Positions 44,422 to 54,689 of a stretch of DNA of 64,000 bases are shown piece by piece. The position numbers and the translations under genes were made by a program. The first letter of the stretch is position 1. Each line of letters begins with the position of its first letter. The DNA is from Photorhabdus cinerea (GTDB lineage: Bacteria; Pseudomonadota; Gammaproteobacteria; Enterobacterales; Enterobacteriaceae). The DNA is taken from NCBI RefSeq assembly GCF_011189575.1, contig NZ_PUJW01000001.1, positions 310,001-374,000 of the forward strand. Reading direction: 5' to 3'. The notes beneath the pieces are model-generated. The model saw only the letters and a program-made list of their open reading frames with translations. It made no database searches and was not told the DNA's origin.

Positions 44422-46149
44422 ATGGAGATGTTATCAGGAGCTGAAATGGTCGTCCGATCGTTAATTGATCAGGGCGTTGAACATGTATTCGGTTATCCGG
44501 GTGGGGCAGTACTGGATATTTACGATGCCTTGCATACGGTTGGGGGAATTGAGCATATCCTGGTACGTCATGAGCAAGGCGCAGTTCATATGGCTGATGG
44601 TTATGCCCGTTCTACGGGTAAGGTTGGGGTAGTGTTGGTCACTTCTGGGCCAGGTGCGACCAATGCAATCACGGGTATTGCGACAGCTTATATGGATTCA
44701 ATTCCAATGGTTGTATTGTCCGGTCAGGTAGCCAGCTCCTTGATTGGTAATGATGCATTCCAGGAATGTGACATGGTGGGTATCTCTCGTCCGATCGTGA
44801 AACACAGCTTTTTAGTGAAGAAAGCGGAAGATATTCCGAAAGTACTGAAAAAAGCTTTCTATTTGGCTGCTAGTGGTCGCCCGGGGCCAGTTGTTATTGA
44901 CTTACCAAAAGACACGGTAAATCCAGCAATAAAATTGCCATATATTTATCCTGAACAGATAAGCATGCGCTCTTATAGCCCGACGATTCAAGGGCATAAA
45001 GGGCAGATTAAGCGAGCATTGAGAAAACTTCTGAGTGCGAAAAAACCGATTATGTATGTAGGTGGTGGAGTAATTAATGCAGATTGTTCGGCAGAATTAC
45101 TGGCATTAGCAGAAAAATTTCATATTCCTGTTGTCAGTTCCTTGATGGGATTAGGCAGTTTCCCGGCAACTCATCGGCAAAATCTGGGCATGCTTGGTAT
45201 GCATGGCACACTTGAAGCTAACAGGGCGATGCATAATTCAGATGTGATTTTTGCTGTTGGTGTCCGTTTTGATGATCGTACGACGAATAATCTGGAAAAA
45301 TACTGTCCGGAAGCAACGGTTTTACATATTGATATTGATCCAACATCAATTTCGAAAACCGTTTCCGCAGATGTACCTATTGTTGGTGATGCTAAACAGG
45401 TTCTGGGGCAAATGCTGGAATTGCTAGAAACAATGGAAGATACACAAGACCCGGATGCGTTGAGAGATTGGTGGCTATCTATTCAGCAATGGCGTAGTCG
45501 TAAATGTCTCAATTTTGATCGTAATGGTGAAAAGATTAAACCTCAGGCCGCCATCCAGGTTCTTTATCGTCTGACTAAAGGCGAAGCTTATATCACTTCG
45601 GATGTTGGGCAGCACCAGATGTTTGTTGCATTGCATTACTCATTTGATAAGCCAAGGCGTTGGATCAGTTCTGGCGGTTTGGGAACCATGGGATTTGGTT
45701 TACCTGCTGCTTTGGGGGTCAAACTGGCGAAACCAGAAGCAACAGTAGTCTGTGTTACTGGGGATGGCAGTATTCAGATGAATATTCAGGAATTGTCCAC
45801 AGCATTGCAATATAACCTGCCAGTATTGATTCTGAATCTAAATAACCGTTTTCTGGGGATGATAAAACAGTGGCAGGACATGATTTATGCTGGCCGCCAC
45901 TCTCAGTCTTATATGGAATCCTTGCCTGATTTTGTCAAACTGGCAGAGGCTTATGGTCATGTTGGTATTTCTATTCAGAGTTATGATGAACTGGAAAGTA
46001 AATTAGCAGAAGCTTTGAAAGAGGTGACTGAAAACCAGCGGCTGGTATTTGTTGATGTCACAGTGGATGAAACTGAACACGTATATCCTATGCAGATCCG
46101 TGGAGGGGCAATGGATGAGATGTGGTTAAGCAAAACGGAGAGAACCTGA
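44422..46149 (+). CDS. ilvI: Acetolactate synthase III, large subunit
   Basis: IlvI is the catalytic subunit of the valine-sensitive acetolactate synthase that starts valine, leucine and (with 2-oxobutyrate) isoleucine synthesis. The thiamine diphosphate glutamate lies in VLVRHEQGAVHMADG near residue 47, and the Mg/ThDP motif is GDGSIQMNIQELSTALQYN near 450. The 575-residue protein matches E. coli IlvI closely. ATG 44422 follows GGAGG. ilvH follows two bases later. Confidence 0.97.
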   Translation: MEMLSGAEMVVRSLIDQGVEHVFGYPGGAVLDIYDALHTVGGIEHILVRHEQGAVHMADGYARSTGKVGVVLVTSGPGATNAITGIATAYMDSIPMVVLSGQVASSLIGNDAFQECDMVGISRPIVKHSFLVKKAEDIPKVLKKAFYLAASGRPGPVVIDLPKDTVNPAIKLPYIYPEQISMRSYSPTIQGHKGQIKRALRKLLSAKKPIMYVGGGVINADCSAELLALAEKFHIPVVSSLMGLGSFPATHRQNLGMLGMHGTLEANRAMHNSDVIFAVGVRFDDRTTNNLEKYCPEATVLHIDIDPTSISKTVSADVPIVGDAKQVLGQMLELLETMEDTQDPDALRDWWLSIQQWRSRKCLNFDRNGEKIKPQAAIQVLYRLTKGEAYITSDVGQHQMFVALHYSFDKPRRWISSGGLGTMGFGLPAALGVKLAKPEATVVCVTGDGSIQMNIQELSTALQYNLPVLILNLNNRFLGMIKQWQDMIYAGRHSQSYMESLPDFVKLAEAYGHVGISIQSYDELESKLAEALKEVTENQRLVFVDVTVDETEHVYPMQIRGGAMDEMWLSKTERT

Positions 46150-46151
46150 TT

Positions 46152-46643
46152 ATGCGCCGGATTTTATCTGTATTACTTGAAAACGAATCGGGGGCTTTGT
46201 CCCGTGTTGTTGGTCTGTTTTCCCAGCGTGGTTACAACATTGAAAGTTTGACTGTGGCTCCAACTGATGATCCGACATTGTCACGTATGACCATTCAGAC
46301 TAAAGGGGATGCCAGGGTACTTGAGCAGATTGAAAAACAACTGCACAAGCTGGTAGATGTGTTGCGGGTCAGCGAGTTGGTATCAGGTTCTCATGTAGAA
46401 CGTGAGATTATGCTGGTGAAATTACAGGCCAGCGGATATGGCCGTGAGGAAATCAAGCGCAGTACTGAAATCTTTCGTGGGCAGATCGTTGATGTGACTT
46501 CTACCCTATATACCGTACAACTGGTAGGAACAAGCGATAAACTGGATGCATTTCTTGATGCCGTTCGTGATGCTGCTGAAATTGTAGAAGTGGCCCGTTC
46601 CGGTATCGTCGGTGTATCGCGTGGGGATAAAATTATGCGATGA
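46152..46643 (+). CDS. ilvH: Acetolactate synthase III, regulatory subunit
   Basis: IlvH binds valine and confers feedback inhibition on IlvI. The 163 residues start with an ACT domain (RRILSVLLENESGALSRVVG) and end as E. coli IlvH does (SRGDKIMR). ATG 46152 is chosen by alignment to the E. coli start; the frame also opens ten codons earlier inside ilvI. Confidence 0.97.
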   Translation: MRRILSVLLENESGALSRVVGLFSQRGYNIESLTVAPTDDPTLSRMTIQTKGDARVLEQIEKQLHKLVDVLRVSELVSGSHVEREIMLVKLQASGYGREEIKRSTEIFRGQIVDVTSTLYTVQLVGTSDKLDAFLDAVRDAAEIVEVARSGIVGVSRGDKIMR

Positions 46644-46681
46644 AAAATCGCAAACTGCGGGACAATGTACATACATTTATG

Positions 46682-46710
46682 AGGCTCTGCGATAGAGTAG
46701 GGCCTTTTCT
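46682..46710 (+). terminator. Hairpin between ilvH and cra
   Basis: AGGCTCT pairs with AGGGCCT (one G-T pair) and TTTTCT follows. It probably ends ilvIH transcription just before cra. Confidence 0.65.
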
Positions 46711-46729
46711 GGGTTTATGAGGAGTTAAT

Positions 46730-47737
46730 GTGAAACTGGATGAAATCGCCCGCCTTGCAGGTGTTTCGCGCACAACGGCCAGTTATGTGATTAATGGTAA
46801 AGCTAAGCAATACCGGGTCAGCGATAAAACGGTAGAGAAAGTGATGGCTGTGGTTAGAGAGCATAATTACCATCCGAATGCTGTGGCAGCTGGTCTCCGT
46901 GCAGGACGCACCCGTTCTATTGGTTTGGTTATTCCAGATTTAGAAAATACCAGCTATACCCGTATTGCGAATTATCTAGAGCGTCAAGCTCGTCAGCGTG
47001 GTTATCAATTATTGATAGCATGCTCTGAAGATCAGCCTGATAATGAAATGCGCTGTGTTGAACACCTGTTACAACGTCAGGTGGACGCAATTATTGTTTC
47101 TACTGCATTACCTCCGGAACATCCTTTTTATCAGCGCTGGGCAAATCGTTCTTTGCCTATTATTGCGCTCGACCGCGCATTGGAAAATGAACACTTTATC
47201 AGCGTAGTGGGTGATGATTTTGAAGATGCTAAAATGTTGGCACAAGAGTTTCGTCAATTCCCCGCTGAATCTGTGCTGTATCTTGGGGCATTACCTGAGC
47301 TATCCGTTAGCTTTCTGCGTGAACAGGGGTTCCGTGAAGCTTGGAAAGATGACCCTCGCGAAGTTATGTATCTTTACTCAAACAGCTATGAACGTGATGC
47401 GGCGGCTGAGGTGTTCGCTAAGTGGTTGGAAACTTACCCGATGCCACAAGCGTTGTTCACTACTTCTTTTGCTCTTTTACAGGGAGTAATGGATGTTACG
47501 CTTAAACACAGTGGCCGGTTACCTAATCAATTGGTTATTGCGACTTTTGGTGATCATGAATTATTGGATTTCCTTGAATGTCCGGTGCTTTCTGTAGCGC
47601 AGCGCCATCGTGAAGTTGCGGATCGGGTATTAGAACTAGTATTAGCCCATTTGGATGAAAAGCAAAAACCAAGCCCAGGTATTACACGGATACGCCGTGA
47701 CTTATGTCGTAGAGGAAGCTTGAGTCGAAAGTTATGA
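46730..47737 (+). CDS. cra: Catabolite repressor/activator Cra (FruR)
   Basis: LacI-family regulator of central carbon flux that responds to fructose-1-phosphate. The helix-turn-helix is at the N-terminus (MKLDEIARLAGVSRTTASYV), followed by a periplasmic-binding-protein-like effector domain. It has 335 residues and a GTG start after AGGAG, as in E. coli. A strong terminator follows. Its place between ilvIH and mraZ is conserved. Confidence 0.96.
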   Translation: MKLDEIARLAGVSRTTASYVINGKAKQYRVSDKTVEKVMAVVREHNYHPNAVAAGLRAGRTRSIGLVIPDLENTSYTRIANYLERQARQRGYQLLIACSEDQPDNEMRCVEHLLQRQVDAIIVSTALPPEHPFYQRWANRSLPIIALDRALENEHFISVVGDDFEDAKMLAQEFRQFPAESVLYLGALPELSVSFLREQGFREAWKDDPREVMYLYSNSYERDAAAEVFAKWLETYPMPQALFTTSFALLQGVMDVTLKHSGRLPNQLVIATFGDHELLDFLECPVLSVAQRHREVADRVLELVLAHLDEKQKPSPGITRIRRDLCRRGSLSRKL

Positions 47738-47738
47738 T

Positions 47739-47777
47739 AAAAGCCCCCTCATTAATTTTGGGGTGAGGGGGCTTTTA
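47739..47777 (+). terminator. Terminator after cra
   Basis: AAAGCCCCCTCA pairs with TGAGGGGGCTTT around a 12-base loop and ends in T. Confidence 0.93.
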
Positions 47778-48320
47778 CTCTAGGTTTGTAGAAAAAAGTG
47801 TCAGAAGGCAACTTTAGAGCAATGCTTAAATTATTTATCAGAAAAAAGCATGAATATGAATTTATTAGGATTTGTAATTTTTTGCGTTTTATCTTATCTC
47901 GTTGTTTTATTTATATATTAAATCGATTTTAATGATGTTATTTTTGATAATTTTATTATCATTGTTGGTTTTAGTATCGAATGTACCCATTTAAATGATA
48001 AATATTATTGTATGGTGGTTGGATGGTAATGAAATGTAAATTATGTAAATAAACTAATAACACAATTATTTTTTCATTATTTTATCGTAAACGTTCATTC
48101 TCCTTTGCTCGAAAAATTGTTCAAAATTATCATAGTGTTAATTATTATTGATATTGCTAAATTCAATCATTGTGCTGCCAACTTCCAAAATCCTTTTACT
48201 AAATATAGCTAAAGCGCATCGGCTCTGGCTTGACAAGGTTTTCGTCCCATCCGTAAACTCCTTATTGTGGGGATTAGTGGGATAAAGTGGTAATTTTGAA
48301 TTGTCTGAGGCAACTTGAGG
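47778..48320. other. 543-base AT-rich gap holding the dcw promoter
   Basis: No gene. The left 400 bases are very AT-rich; the MraZ operator lies at the right end. The main promoter of the division cluster is expected here. Confidence 0.6.
48268..48292 (+). promoter_or_regulatory. MraZ operator (three direct repeats)
   Basis: TGGGG, TGGGA and TGGTA occur with exact 10-base spacing about 30 bases before mraZ. MraZ is known to bind direct TGGGN repeats separated by 5 bases and repress its own cluster. Confidence 0.8.
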
Positions 48321-48779
48321 ATGTTTCGTGGAGCAACGTTGGTTAATCTCGATAGCAAGGGACGGCTTGCCGTACCTACCCGATATCGAGCTATGCTAAA
48401 CGAGGAATCGCAAGGGCAAATGGTTTGTACCATTGACCTTCATCAGCCATGCCTGCTGCTTTATACACTATCTGAATGGGAAATTATTGAAGAAAAACTT
48501 TCCTGCTTATCCAGTATGAATCCGGCAGAGCGTCGGGTACAACGTTTGCTCTTAGGTCATGCCAGTGAATGCCAGATGGATAGTGCTGGACGTCTTTTGT
48601 TAGCCAATACTCTGCGTCAGCACGCAGGGCTAGTCAAAGAAGTCATGCTGGTTGGTCAGTTCAACAAATTTGAATTGTGGGATGAGCAGGCTTGGTATCA
48701 ACAGGTTAAGGATGATATTGCAACTGAACAATCCACACAACAACCTTTATCAGTACGGCTACAGGACTTATCACTATAA
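48321..48779 (+). CDS. mraZ: Transcriptional regulator MraZ
   Basis: First gene of the dcw cluster; a ring-forming DNA-binding protein that represses the cluster. Two SpoVT/AbrB-like halves carry the DXXXR motifs (LDSKGRLAVP and MDSAGRLLLA). The 152-residue length equals E. coli MraZ when ATG 48321 is used. rsmH follows two bases after its stop. Confidence 0.95.
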   Translation: MFRGATLVNLDSKGRLAVPTRYRAMLNEESQGQMVCTIDLHQPCLLLYTLSEWEIIEEKLSCLSSMNPAERRVQRLLLGHASECQMDSAGRLLLANTLRQHAGLVKEVMLVGQFNKFELWDEQAWYQQVKDDIATEQSTQQPLSVRLQDLSL

Positions 48780-48781
48780 AC

Positions 48782-49726
48782 ATGGCAAACAGTCATTTTA
48801 AACATACCAGCGTATTGCTGGATGAAGCAGTCAACGGACTGAATATTCGTGAAGATGGAATCTATATTGATGGCACATTTGGGCGTGGCGGGCATTCACG
48901 CCTGATTTTGTCACAACTGGGTATGGCCGGTCGTTTAATCGCAATTGATCGTGATCCGCAAGCGATTGAAACTGCAAAATTGATCACAGATCCACGTTTT
49001 TTAATTGTCCATGGACCGTTTTCTGAGTTAGCGCACTATGTAGAAAAAGCCGGTCTGACAGGCAAAATTGATGGTGTATTACTGGATTTAGGTGTTTCTT
49101 CACCTCAATTGGATGATCCGGAACGTGGTTTTTCTTTTATGCGTGATGGGCCGCTAGATATGCGGATGGACCCGACTCACGGGCAGTCAGCTACAGAATG
49201 GCTGATGAAAGCGGAAGCGGATGATATTGCATGGGTGTTGAAAACATTTGGTGAAGAGCGTTTCGCCAAACGTATTGCCAGAGCAATTGTTACACGTAAT
49301 CAGGAACAACCCATTACCCGAACAAAAGAGTTGGCGGATTTGATTGCTCAAGCCAGTCCGGTGAAAGAGAAGCATAAGCATCCAGCAACAAGGAGCTTCC
49401 AGGCGATTAGGATTTATATCAACAGTGAATTGGAAGAGATTGAGCAAGCGCTGGATGGTGCATTACGGGTGCTTGCACCACATGGACGACTTTCAGTTAT
49501 CAGTTTCCATTCACTGGAAGATCGCATTGTTAAGCGATTTATTCGTCATAACAGTCGTGGGCCACAAGTACCGGCAGGATTACCACTGACAGAAGAGCAA
49601 CTGAAAGCACAGGGTGGGCGTAGCCTAAAATCTATTGGCAAGATGAAACCTTCAGAGAACGAAGTGGCTGATAACCCACGGGCTCGTAGTTCGGTTTTGC
49701 GTTTTGCTGAAAAAGTTAGTGAATAA
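48782..49726 (+). CDS. rsmH: 16S rRNA m4C1402 methyltransferase
   Basis: RsmH (MraW) N4-methylates C1402 of 16S rRNA with S-adenosylmethionine. The SAM-binding motif is YIDGTFGRGGHSRLIL near residue 32; LLDLGVSSPQLDDPERGFSF follows near 100. It has 314 residues. The stop shares one base with the ftsL start (TAATG). Confidence 0.96.
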   Translation: MANSHFKHTSVLLDEAVNGLNIREDGIYIDGTFGRGGHSRLILSQLGMAGRLIAIDRDPQAIETAKLITDPRFLIVHGPFSELAHYVEKAGLTGKIDGVLLDLGVSSPQLDDPERGFSFMRDGPLDMRMDPTHGQSATEWLMKAEADDIAWVLKTFGEERFAKRIARAIVTRNQEQPITRTKELADLIAQASPVKEKHKHPATRSFQAIRIYINSELEEIEQALDGALRVLAPHGRLSVISFHSLEDRIVKRFIRHNSRGPQVPAGLPLTEEQLKAQGGRSLKSIGKMKPSENEVADNPRARSSVLRFAEKVSE

Positions 49727-50043
49727 TGGCAGGTGAACGTCACGGATTAGCCGGTATTATCGGCAGCGATTTGCTCAGAAATGCCAAAATACCATTGATT
49801 CTTCTAGTGGCTGTGGTGGTTTCAGCCATAGTTGTTGTGACCACAACGCATGAAACCCGTTTGTTGATTGCTGAAAAGGAGCATCTGGTATTGGAACGTG
49901 ATGCATTAGATATCGAGTGGCGTAATTTAATCCTTGAAGAAAATGCTCTTAGTGAGCAGAGCAGGGTTGAGCGAGTAGCAGTTGAAAAAATGCATATGCA
50001 GCATGTTAATCCTGCACAGGAAAACGTTGTTGTTTTACAGTGA
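49726..50043 (+). CDS. ftsL: Cell division protein FtsL
   Basis: Bitopic division protein of 105 residues that joins FtsB and FtsQ and activates FtsWI. It has a short cytoplasmic tail, one membrane segment (residues 22-42, IPLILLVAVVVSAIVVV), then a leucine-zipper-like periplasmic coiled coil. Its ATG overlaps the rsmH stop. Confidence 0.94.
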   Translation: MAGERHGLAGIIGSDLLRNAKIPLILLVAVVVSAIVVVTTTHETRLLIAEKEHLVLERDALDIEWRNLILEENALSEQSRVERVAVEKMHMQHVNPAQENVVVLQ

Positions 50044-50072
50044 GTTAATTTGATTAATTAATAAGGTAAGCG

Positions 50073-51839
50073 ATGAAAGTGGCACGCCCTGCGAAGTCAA
50101 AACGGCAAGAAGATAAAGCCAGCTTTGTCAGCTGGCGTTTTGCCTTGTTATGCGGGGGAATTGCCCTTGCTTTAGTTGGCTTGCTATTGAGAGTGACTTA
50201 CCTGCAAGTTATCAATCCGGATCAATTGGTTAAAGAAGGGGATTTACGTTCTTTGCGCGTACAGTCAGTTCCTACCGCCCGCGGTATGATCAGCGACCGC
50301 ATGGGGCGACCTTTGGCTGTCAGTGTTCCGGTTAATGCTGTATGGGCAGATCCGAAAGAGGTATTTGAAAAAGGGGGGATGACTGATGATACCCGCTGGA
50401 AAGCTTTGTCTGATGCCATTAATCTGCCTGTTGAGCAACTTACTAGCAAAATCAGTGCTAATCCCAAAGGTCGTTTTGTTTATCTGGCGCGTCAGGTTAA
50501 TCCATCGGTTGGCGATTATATTCATAAACTGAAATTGCCGGGAATTTATTTGCGTCAGGAATCTCGGCGTTATTACCCGTCAGGTCAGGTAACCGCCCAT
50601 ATTATTGGTGTGACCAACGTTGATGGTCAGGGTATTGAAGGCGTAGAAAAAAGTTTTGATCGCTGGCTGACTGGTCAGCCGGGTGAACGGATTGTACGTA
50701 AAGACCGCTTTGGTCGTGTCATCGAAGATATTTCATCTGTTGATAGTCTGGCTGCACACAATTTGGTATTGAGTATTGATGAACGCTTGCAGTCACTAGT
50801 TTACCGTGAACTGACCAATGCGGTGGCTTTTAATAAAGCAGAATCCGGTACAGCCGTACTGGTAGATGTTAATACTGGTGAAGTGCTAGCGATGGCAAAT
50901 AGTCCATCTTATAACCCAAATAATCGCATCAATACGTCAAAAGAAGCGATGCGTAACCGTGCTATTACTGATATTTTCGAGCCGGCTTCCACAGTGAAAC
51001 CTATGGTGGTCATGGCTGCGCTGAATGATGGTATTGTTAAAGAAAATACCGTTATTAATACAGTACCTTATAGGATCAGCGGTAAGGAAATCAGGGATGT
51101 GGGCCGTTATTCAGAATTATCTATCACTGGTATCTTACAGAAATCGAGTAATGTCGGTGTTTCTAAGCTGGCGTTAGCGATGCCTGCTACAGAGTTAGTG
51201 GATGTTTATTCACGCTTTGGGTTGGGGAAACCGACCAATCTGGGGTTGGTTGGAGAAAGCAGTGGCTTATATCCAATAAAAAAACAACGGTGGTCAGATC
51301 TTGATAGAGCCACCTTTTCTTACGGCTACGGGCTGATGGTAACACCGTTACAGTTAGCGCGGGTCTATGCAACGATTGGCAGCATGGGCGTTTATCGCCC
51401 CCTGTCGATTACCAAAGTTGATCCACCCGTGCCAGGCTCAAGAGTATTTCCTGAGCCCATTATGCGCACGGTGGTTCATATGATGGAAAGTGTGGCTTTG
51501 CCCGGTGGTGCTGGAACATCGGCCGCGATAAAAGGTTATCGAATTGCCATCAAAACTGGCACAGCCAAGAAACTTGGGCCGGATGGCAAATATATTAATC
51601 GGTATATCGCTTACACCGCAGGCATTGCTCCAGCAAGTAATCCAAGATTTGCACTGATTGTAGTCATTAATGATCCACTAGCAGGTAAGTATTACGGTGG
51701 TGCGATTTCTGCGCCGGTATTTGGCACCATTATGGGGGGTGTTCTGCGCATCATGAATGTGGAGCCGGATGCTTTGGCAGCAGGTGATAAAAACGAATTT
51801 GTGATTAATAAGAAAGAGGATACAGGTGGCAGATCGTAA
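50073..51839 (+). CDS. ftsI: Septal peptidoglycan transpeptidase FtsI (PBP3)
   Basis: FtsI cross-links septal peptidoglycan together with FtsW. It has one membrane anchor (residues 25-42), a non-catalytic pedestal, then the transpeptidase domain with the active-site SxxK motif in EPASTVKPM near residue 310, SSN near 360 and KTGT near 494. The 588 residues equal E. coli. The end overlaps murE by 14 bases. Target of beta-lactams such as aztreonam. Confidence 0.97.
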   Translation: MKVARPAKSKRQEDKASFVSWRFALLCGGIALALVGLLLRVTYLQVINPDQLVKEGDLRSLRVQSVPTARGMISDRMGRPLAVSVPVNAVWADPKEVFEKGGMTDDTRWKALSDAINLPVEQLTSKISANPKGRFVYLARQVNPSVGDYIHKLKLPGIYLRQESRRYYPSGQVTAHIIGVTNVDGQGIEGVEKSFDRWLTGQPGERIVRKDRFGRVIEDISSVDSLAAHNLVLSIDERLQSLVYRELTNAVAFNKAESGTAVLVDVNTGEVLAMANSPSYNPNNRINTSKEAMRNRAITDIFEPASTVKPMVVMAALNDGIVKENTVINTVPYRISGKEIRDVGRYSELSITGILQKSSNVGVSKLALAMPATELVDVYSRFGLGKPTNLGLVGESSGLYPIKKQRWSDLDRATFSYGYGLMVTPLQLARVYATIGSMGVYRPLSITKVDPPVPGSRVFPEPIMRTVVHMMESVALPGGAGTSAAIKGYRIAIKTGTAKKLGPDGKYINRYIAYTAGIAPASNPRFALIVVINDPLAGKYYGGAISAPVFGTIMGGVLRIMNVEPDALAAGDKNEFVINKKEDTGGRS

Positions 51840-53313
51840 TCTACGCGGTTTACTCGCTCCATTGGGTATTGATGCCCCAGAGCGTGCATTACGCGAAATG
51901 ACATTGGACAGCCGTAAATCGGCTGCCGGAGATTTGTTTGTTGCTATTAAAGGGCATCAGGCAGATGGTCGACACTACATTCCTCAGGCCATCGCGCAAG
52001 GAGTCGCGGCGGTTATTGCAGAAGCCCAAGGCGAGGCCGATAACGGGACTGTGCAGGTTACACATGGTGTTCCGGTTGTTTATGTGAGCGATTTGAATAA
52101 TAAGTTGTCACAGTTAGCCGGTCAGTTTTATCACCACCCTGGTGATAAATTACACCTGATTGGTGTGACCGGAACCAACGGTAAAACGACTACGACCCAA
52201 TTACTTGCACAGTGGGCTTTCGGATTGGGTGAAACCAGCGCAGTGATGGGAACAGTAGGTAATGGTTTATTGGGGCATGTGGCGCCAAGTGAAAACACCA
52301 CCGGCTCAGCTGTTGATATCCAACTGGATTTACAACAACTTGTTCAACAAGGGGCTACTTTTACAGCAATGGAAGTCTCTTCCCATGGACTGGTGCAGGG
52401 GCGTGTGGCCGCATTACCATTTGAGGCGGTGGTATTTACCAATCTGAGCCGTGATCATCTTGATTACCATGGTGATATGGAACACTATGAAGCCGCTAAG
52501 TGGCTACTGTTTTCCTCTCACAATGTGAAACAACAAATCATTAATGCTGACGATGATACTGGTCTGAAATGGTTATCCCGTTTACCGCAAGCGGTGGCTG
52601 TGACGATGGAAAACCGCGTGCCAGAAGATTGGCAAGGGCGTTGGTTGTCGGCCTGTGAAATAAAATATTACGATAAAGGTGTATCGATTACTTTTGAGTC
52701 CAGTTGGGGAGGCGGTACAATTGACAGCCCCCTGATGGGAGCATTCAACGTCAGCAACCTGCTGTTAGCACTTTCTACCTTATTAGCGCTGGATTATCCA
52801 TTGGAAAAACTGCTTGAAACTGCTTCCTGCCTTGAACCTGTTTGCGGGAGAATGGAAGTGTTTATTGCACCGAATAAGCCAGCGGTCGTTGTTGATTATG
52901 CTCACACACCTGATGCACTAGAGAAAGCTTTGTCGGCTGCACGTCTGCATTGTAAAGGCAAACTTTGGTGTGTTTTTGGTTGTGGTGGTGATCGTGATAA
53001 AGGCAAACGTTCTTTAATGGGAAGTGTGGCAGAACAGTGGGCCGACTATGTGATTGTTACCGATGATAACCCGAGAAGTGAAGAGCCACAGGCAATTGTT
53101 GCTGACATTTTGACTGGTTTTATTGATCCGGGGCGAGTAATGGCGATTCATGGTCGTGTTGAAGCGGTGACCAGTGCCATTATGCAGGCAAAAGAAGATG
53201 ATGTTGTATTAGTGGCGGGTAAAGGCCATGAAGATTATCAGTTGGTAGGCCATCGTCGTTTGGATTATTCAGACCGCTTGACCGTTGCACGGTTACTGGG
53301 GGTAATTGCATGA
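51826..53313 (+). CDS. murE: UDP-MurNAc-tripeptide synthetase MurE
   Basis: MurE adds meso-diaminopimelate to UDP-MurNAc-dipeptide. The ATP loop is GVTGTNGKTTTTQLL near residue 112, and the DNPR motif specific for diaminopimelate is seen in TDDNPRSEEP near 414. It has 495 residues. The start is GTG 51826, inside the ftsI end; the stop overlaps murF by 4 bases. Confidence 0.96.
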   Translation: MADRNLRGLLAPLGIDAPERALREMTLDSRKSAAGDLFVAIKGHQADGRHYIPQAIAQGVAAVIAEAQGEADNGTVQVTHGVPVVYVSDLNNKLSQLAGQFYHHPGDKLHLIGVTGTNGKTTTTQLLAQWAFGLGETSAVMGTVGNGLLGHVAPSENTTGSAVDIQLDLQQLVQQGATFTAMEVSSHGLVQGRVAALPFEAVVFTNLSRDHLDYHGDMEHYEAAKWLLFSSHNVKQQIINADDDTGLKWLSRLPQAVAVTMENRVPEDWQGRWLSACEIKYYDKGVSITFESSWGGGTIDSPLMGAFNVSNLLLALSTLLALDYPLEKLLETASCLEPVCGRMEVFIAPNKPAVVVDYAHTPDALEKALSAARLHCKGKLWCVFGCGGDRDKGKRSLMGSVAEQWADYVIVTDDNPRSEEPQAIVADILTGFIDPGRVMAIHGRVEAVTSAIMQAKEDDVVLVAGKGHEDYQLVGHRRLDYSDRLTVARLLGVIA

Positions 53314-54689
53314 TTTCCCTTACCTTGCAACAGTTGGCACAAGTTACTGACGGGGTACTAAATCAGGTGACTGAGCGGCAGGCAGTAGATATCTATATCC
53401 GTGATGTCACTACTGATAGCCGTAAGGTTGAAAATGGTAGTCTGTTTATTGCATTGAAAGGTGAACGTTTTGATGCCCATGATTTTTTTGATGATGTAGT
53501 AAAAGCGGGTGCCGGTGCTTTGCTGGTGAGCCGTGTATTAGCGGTTAATTGTCCTCAGGTCGTGGTCAAAGATACCCGTTTAGCAATGGGGAAATTAGCT
53601 GGCTGGGTTCGCCAGCAGAGTAAAGCTCAAGTTGTTGCGCTAACGGGGTCTTCCGGCAAAACATCGGTGAAAGAGATGACCGCAGCGATTTTGCGTCAGT
53701 GTGGTAACACGCTTTATACTGCGGGCAATCTGAATAATGAGATTGGTGTACCGTTGACATTGTTCAGGTTGACAAAACAGCATGAGTTTGCCGTGATTGA
53801 ATTGGGTGCAAGCCATATTGGTGAGATTGCCTATACCACAGAAATGACCCGACCAGAAACAGCTCTGGTCAATAATTTATCCACTGCACACTTAGAAGAT
53901 TTTGGTTCTCTGGCTGGTATTGCAAAAGCCAAGGGAGAGATTTTCTCTGGTCTTCCAGCAGGAGGTACTGCCATTATCAATGTGGAAAGCAATGATTGGG
54001 CGAATTGGCAACAGATTACTGGCAACAAAACTGTATGGCGTTTTTCCATGCAACAGGCATCGGATGCTGATTTTTATGCTACAAATGTTCAGGTTAAGCA
54101 ACTGACCACTCATTTTCATTTGCATACCCCCATCGGCAGCACAGAAATCATTTTGCCATTACCTGGGAAACACAATGTTGCCAATGCCTTAGCTGCCAGT
54201 GCGTTGGCAATTTCTGTTGGTGCAGAGCTAAAAGATATCTGTGTTGGATTGTCTGGATTGAAGGCTGTTCCGGGCCGGTTATTTCCAATCAATTTGGCGG
54301 AAGGAAAATTGCTGCTTGATGATACTTATAACGCTAATGTCGGTTCGATGACTGTTGCGGCTCAGGTGTTATCACAGATGCCTGGGTATCGAGTCATGGT
54401 CGTTGGCGATATGGGGGCGTTGGGTGAACAGGCAGAGAATTACCATCGTCAAGTGGGTGAAGCCGCAGCTGTTAATGGTATCGACAAAGTATTCAGTGTG
54501 GGCACTTCAAGTATGTACATTAGCGAAGCGAGTGGTTGTGGTCAGCATTTTGTGGACAAAACTGCGTTGGTTGCAGCATTGATTCCACTATTACAGCAAC
54601 ACAAAGTCATTTCAGTTTTAGTTAAAGGTTCGCGCAGTACTACGATGGAAGATGTCGTGAGCGCATTACAGGGGAGCTTCACATGTTAG
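53310..54689 (+). CDS. murF: UDP-MurNAc-pentapeptide synthetase MurF
   Basis: MurF adds D-Ala-D-Ala to complete the UDP-MurNAc pentapeptide. The ATP loop is ALTGSSGKTSVKEM near residue 110; NLNNEIGVPLTLF follows near 143 and LLDDTYNANVGSM near 330. It has 459 residues. The ATGA overlap with murE and 7-base overlap with mraY show tight coupling. Confidence 0.96.
   Translation: MISLTLQQLAQVTDGVLNQVTERQAVDIYIRDVTTDSRKVENGSLFIALKGERFDAHDFFDDVVKAGAGALLVSRVLAVNCPQVVVKDTRLAMGKLAGWVRQQSKAQVVALTGSSGKTSVKEMTAAILRQCGNTLYTAGNLNNEIGVPLTLFRLTKQHEFAVIELGASHIGEIAYTTEMTRPETALVNNLSTAHLEDFGSLAGIAKAKGEIFSGLPAGGTAIINVESNDWANWQQITGNKTVWRFSMQQASDADFYATNVQVKQLTTHFHLHTPIGSTEIILPLPGKHNVANALAASALAISVGAELKDICVGLSGLKAVPGRLFPINLAEGKLLLDDTYNANVGSMTVAAQVLSQMPGYRVMVVGDMGALGEQAENYHRQVGEAAAVNGIDKVFSVGTSSMYISEASGCGQHFVDKTALVAALIPLLQQHKVISVLVKGSRSTTMEDVVSALQGSFTC

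Noticed and set aside
44217..44423. 68-codon minus-strand frame before ilvI
   Set aside because: It overlaps the ilvI start and would fill its whole promoter region; no family recognised and no good start signal.
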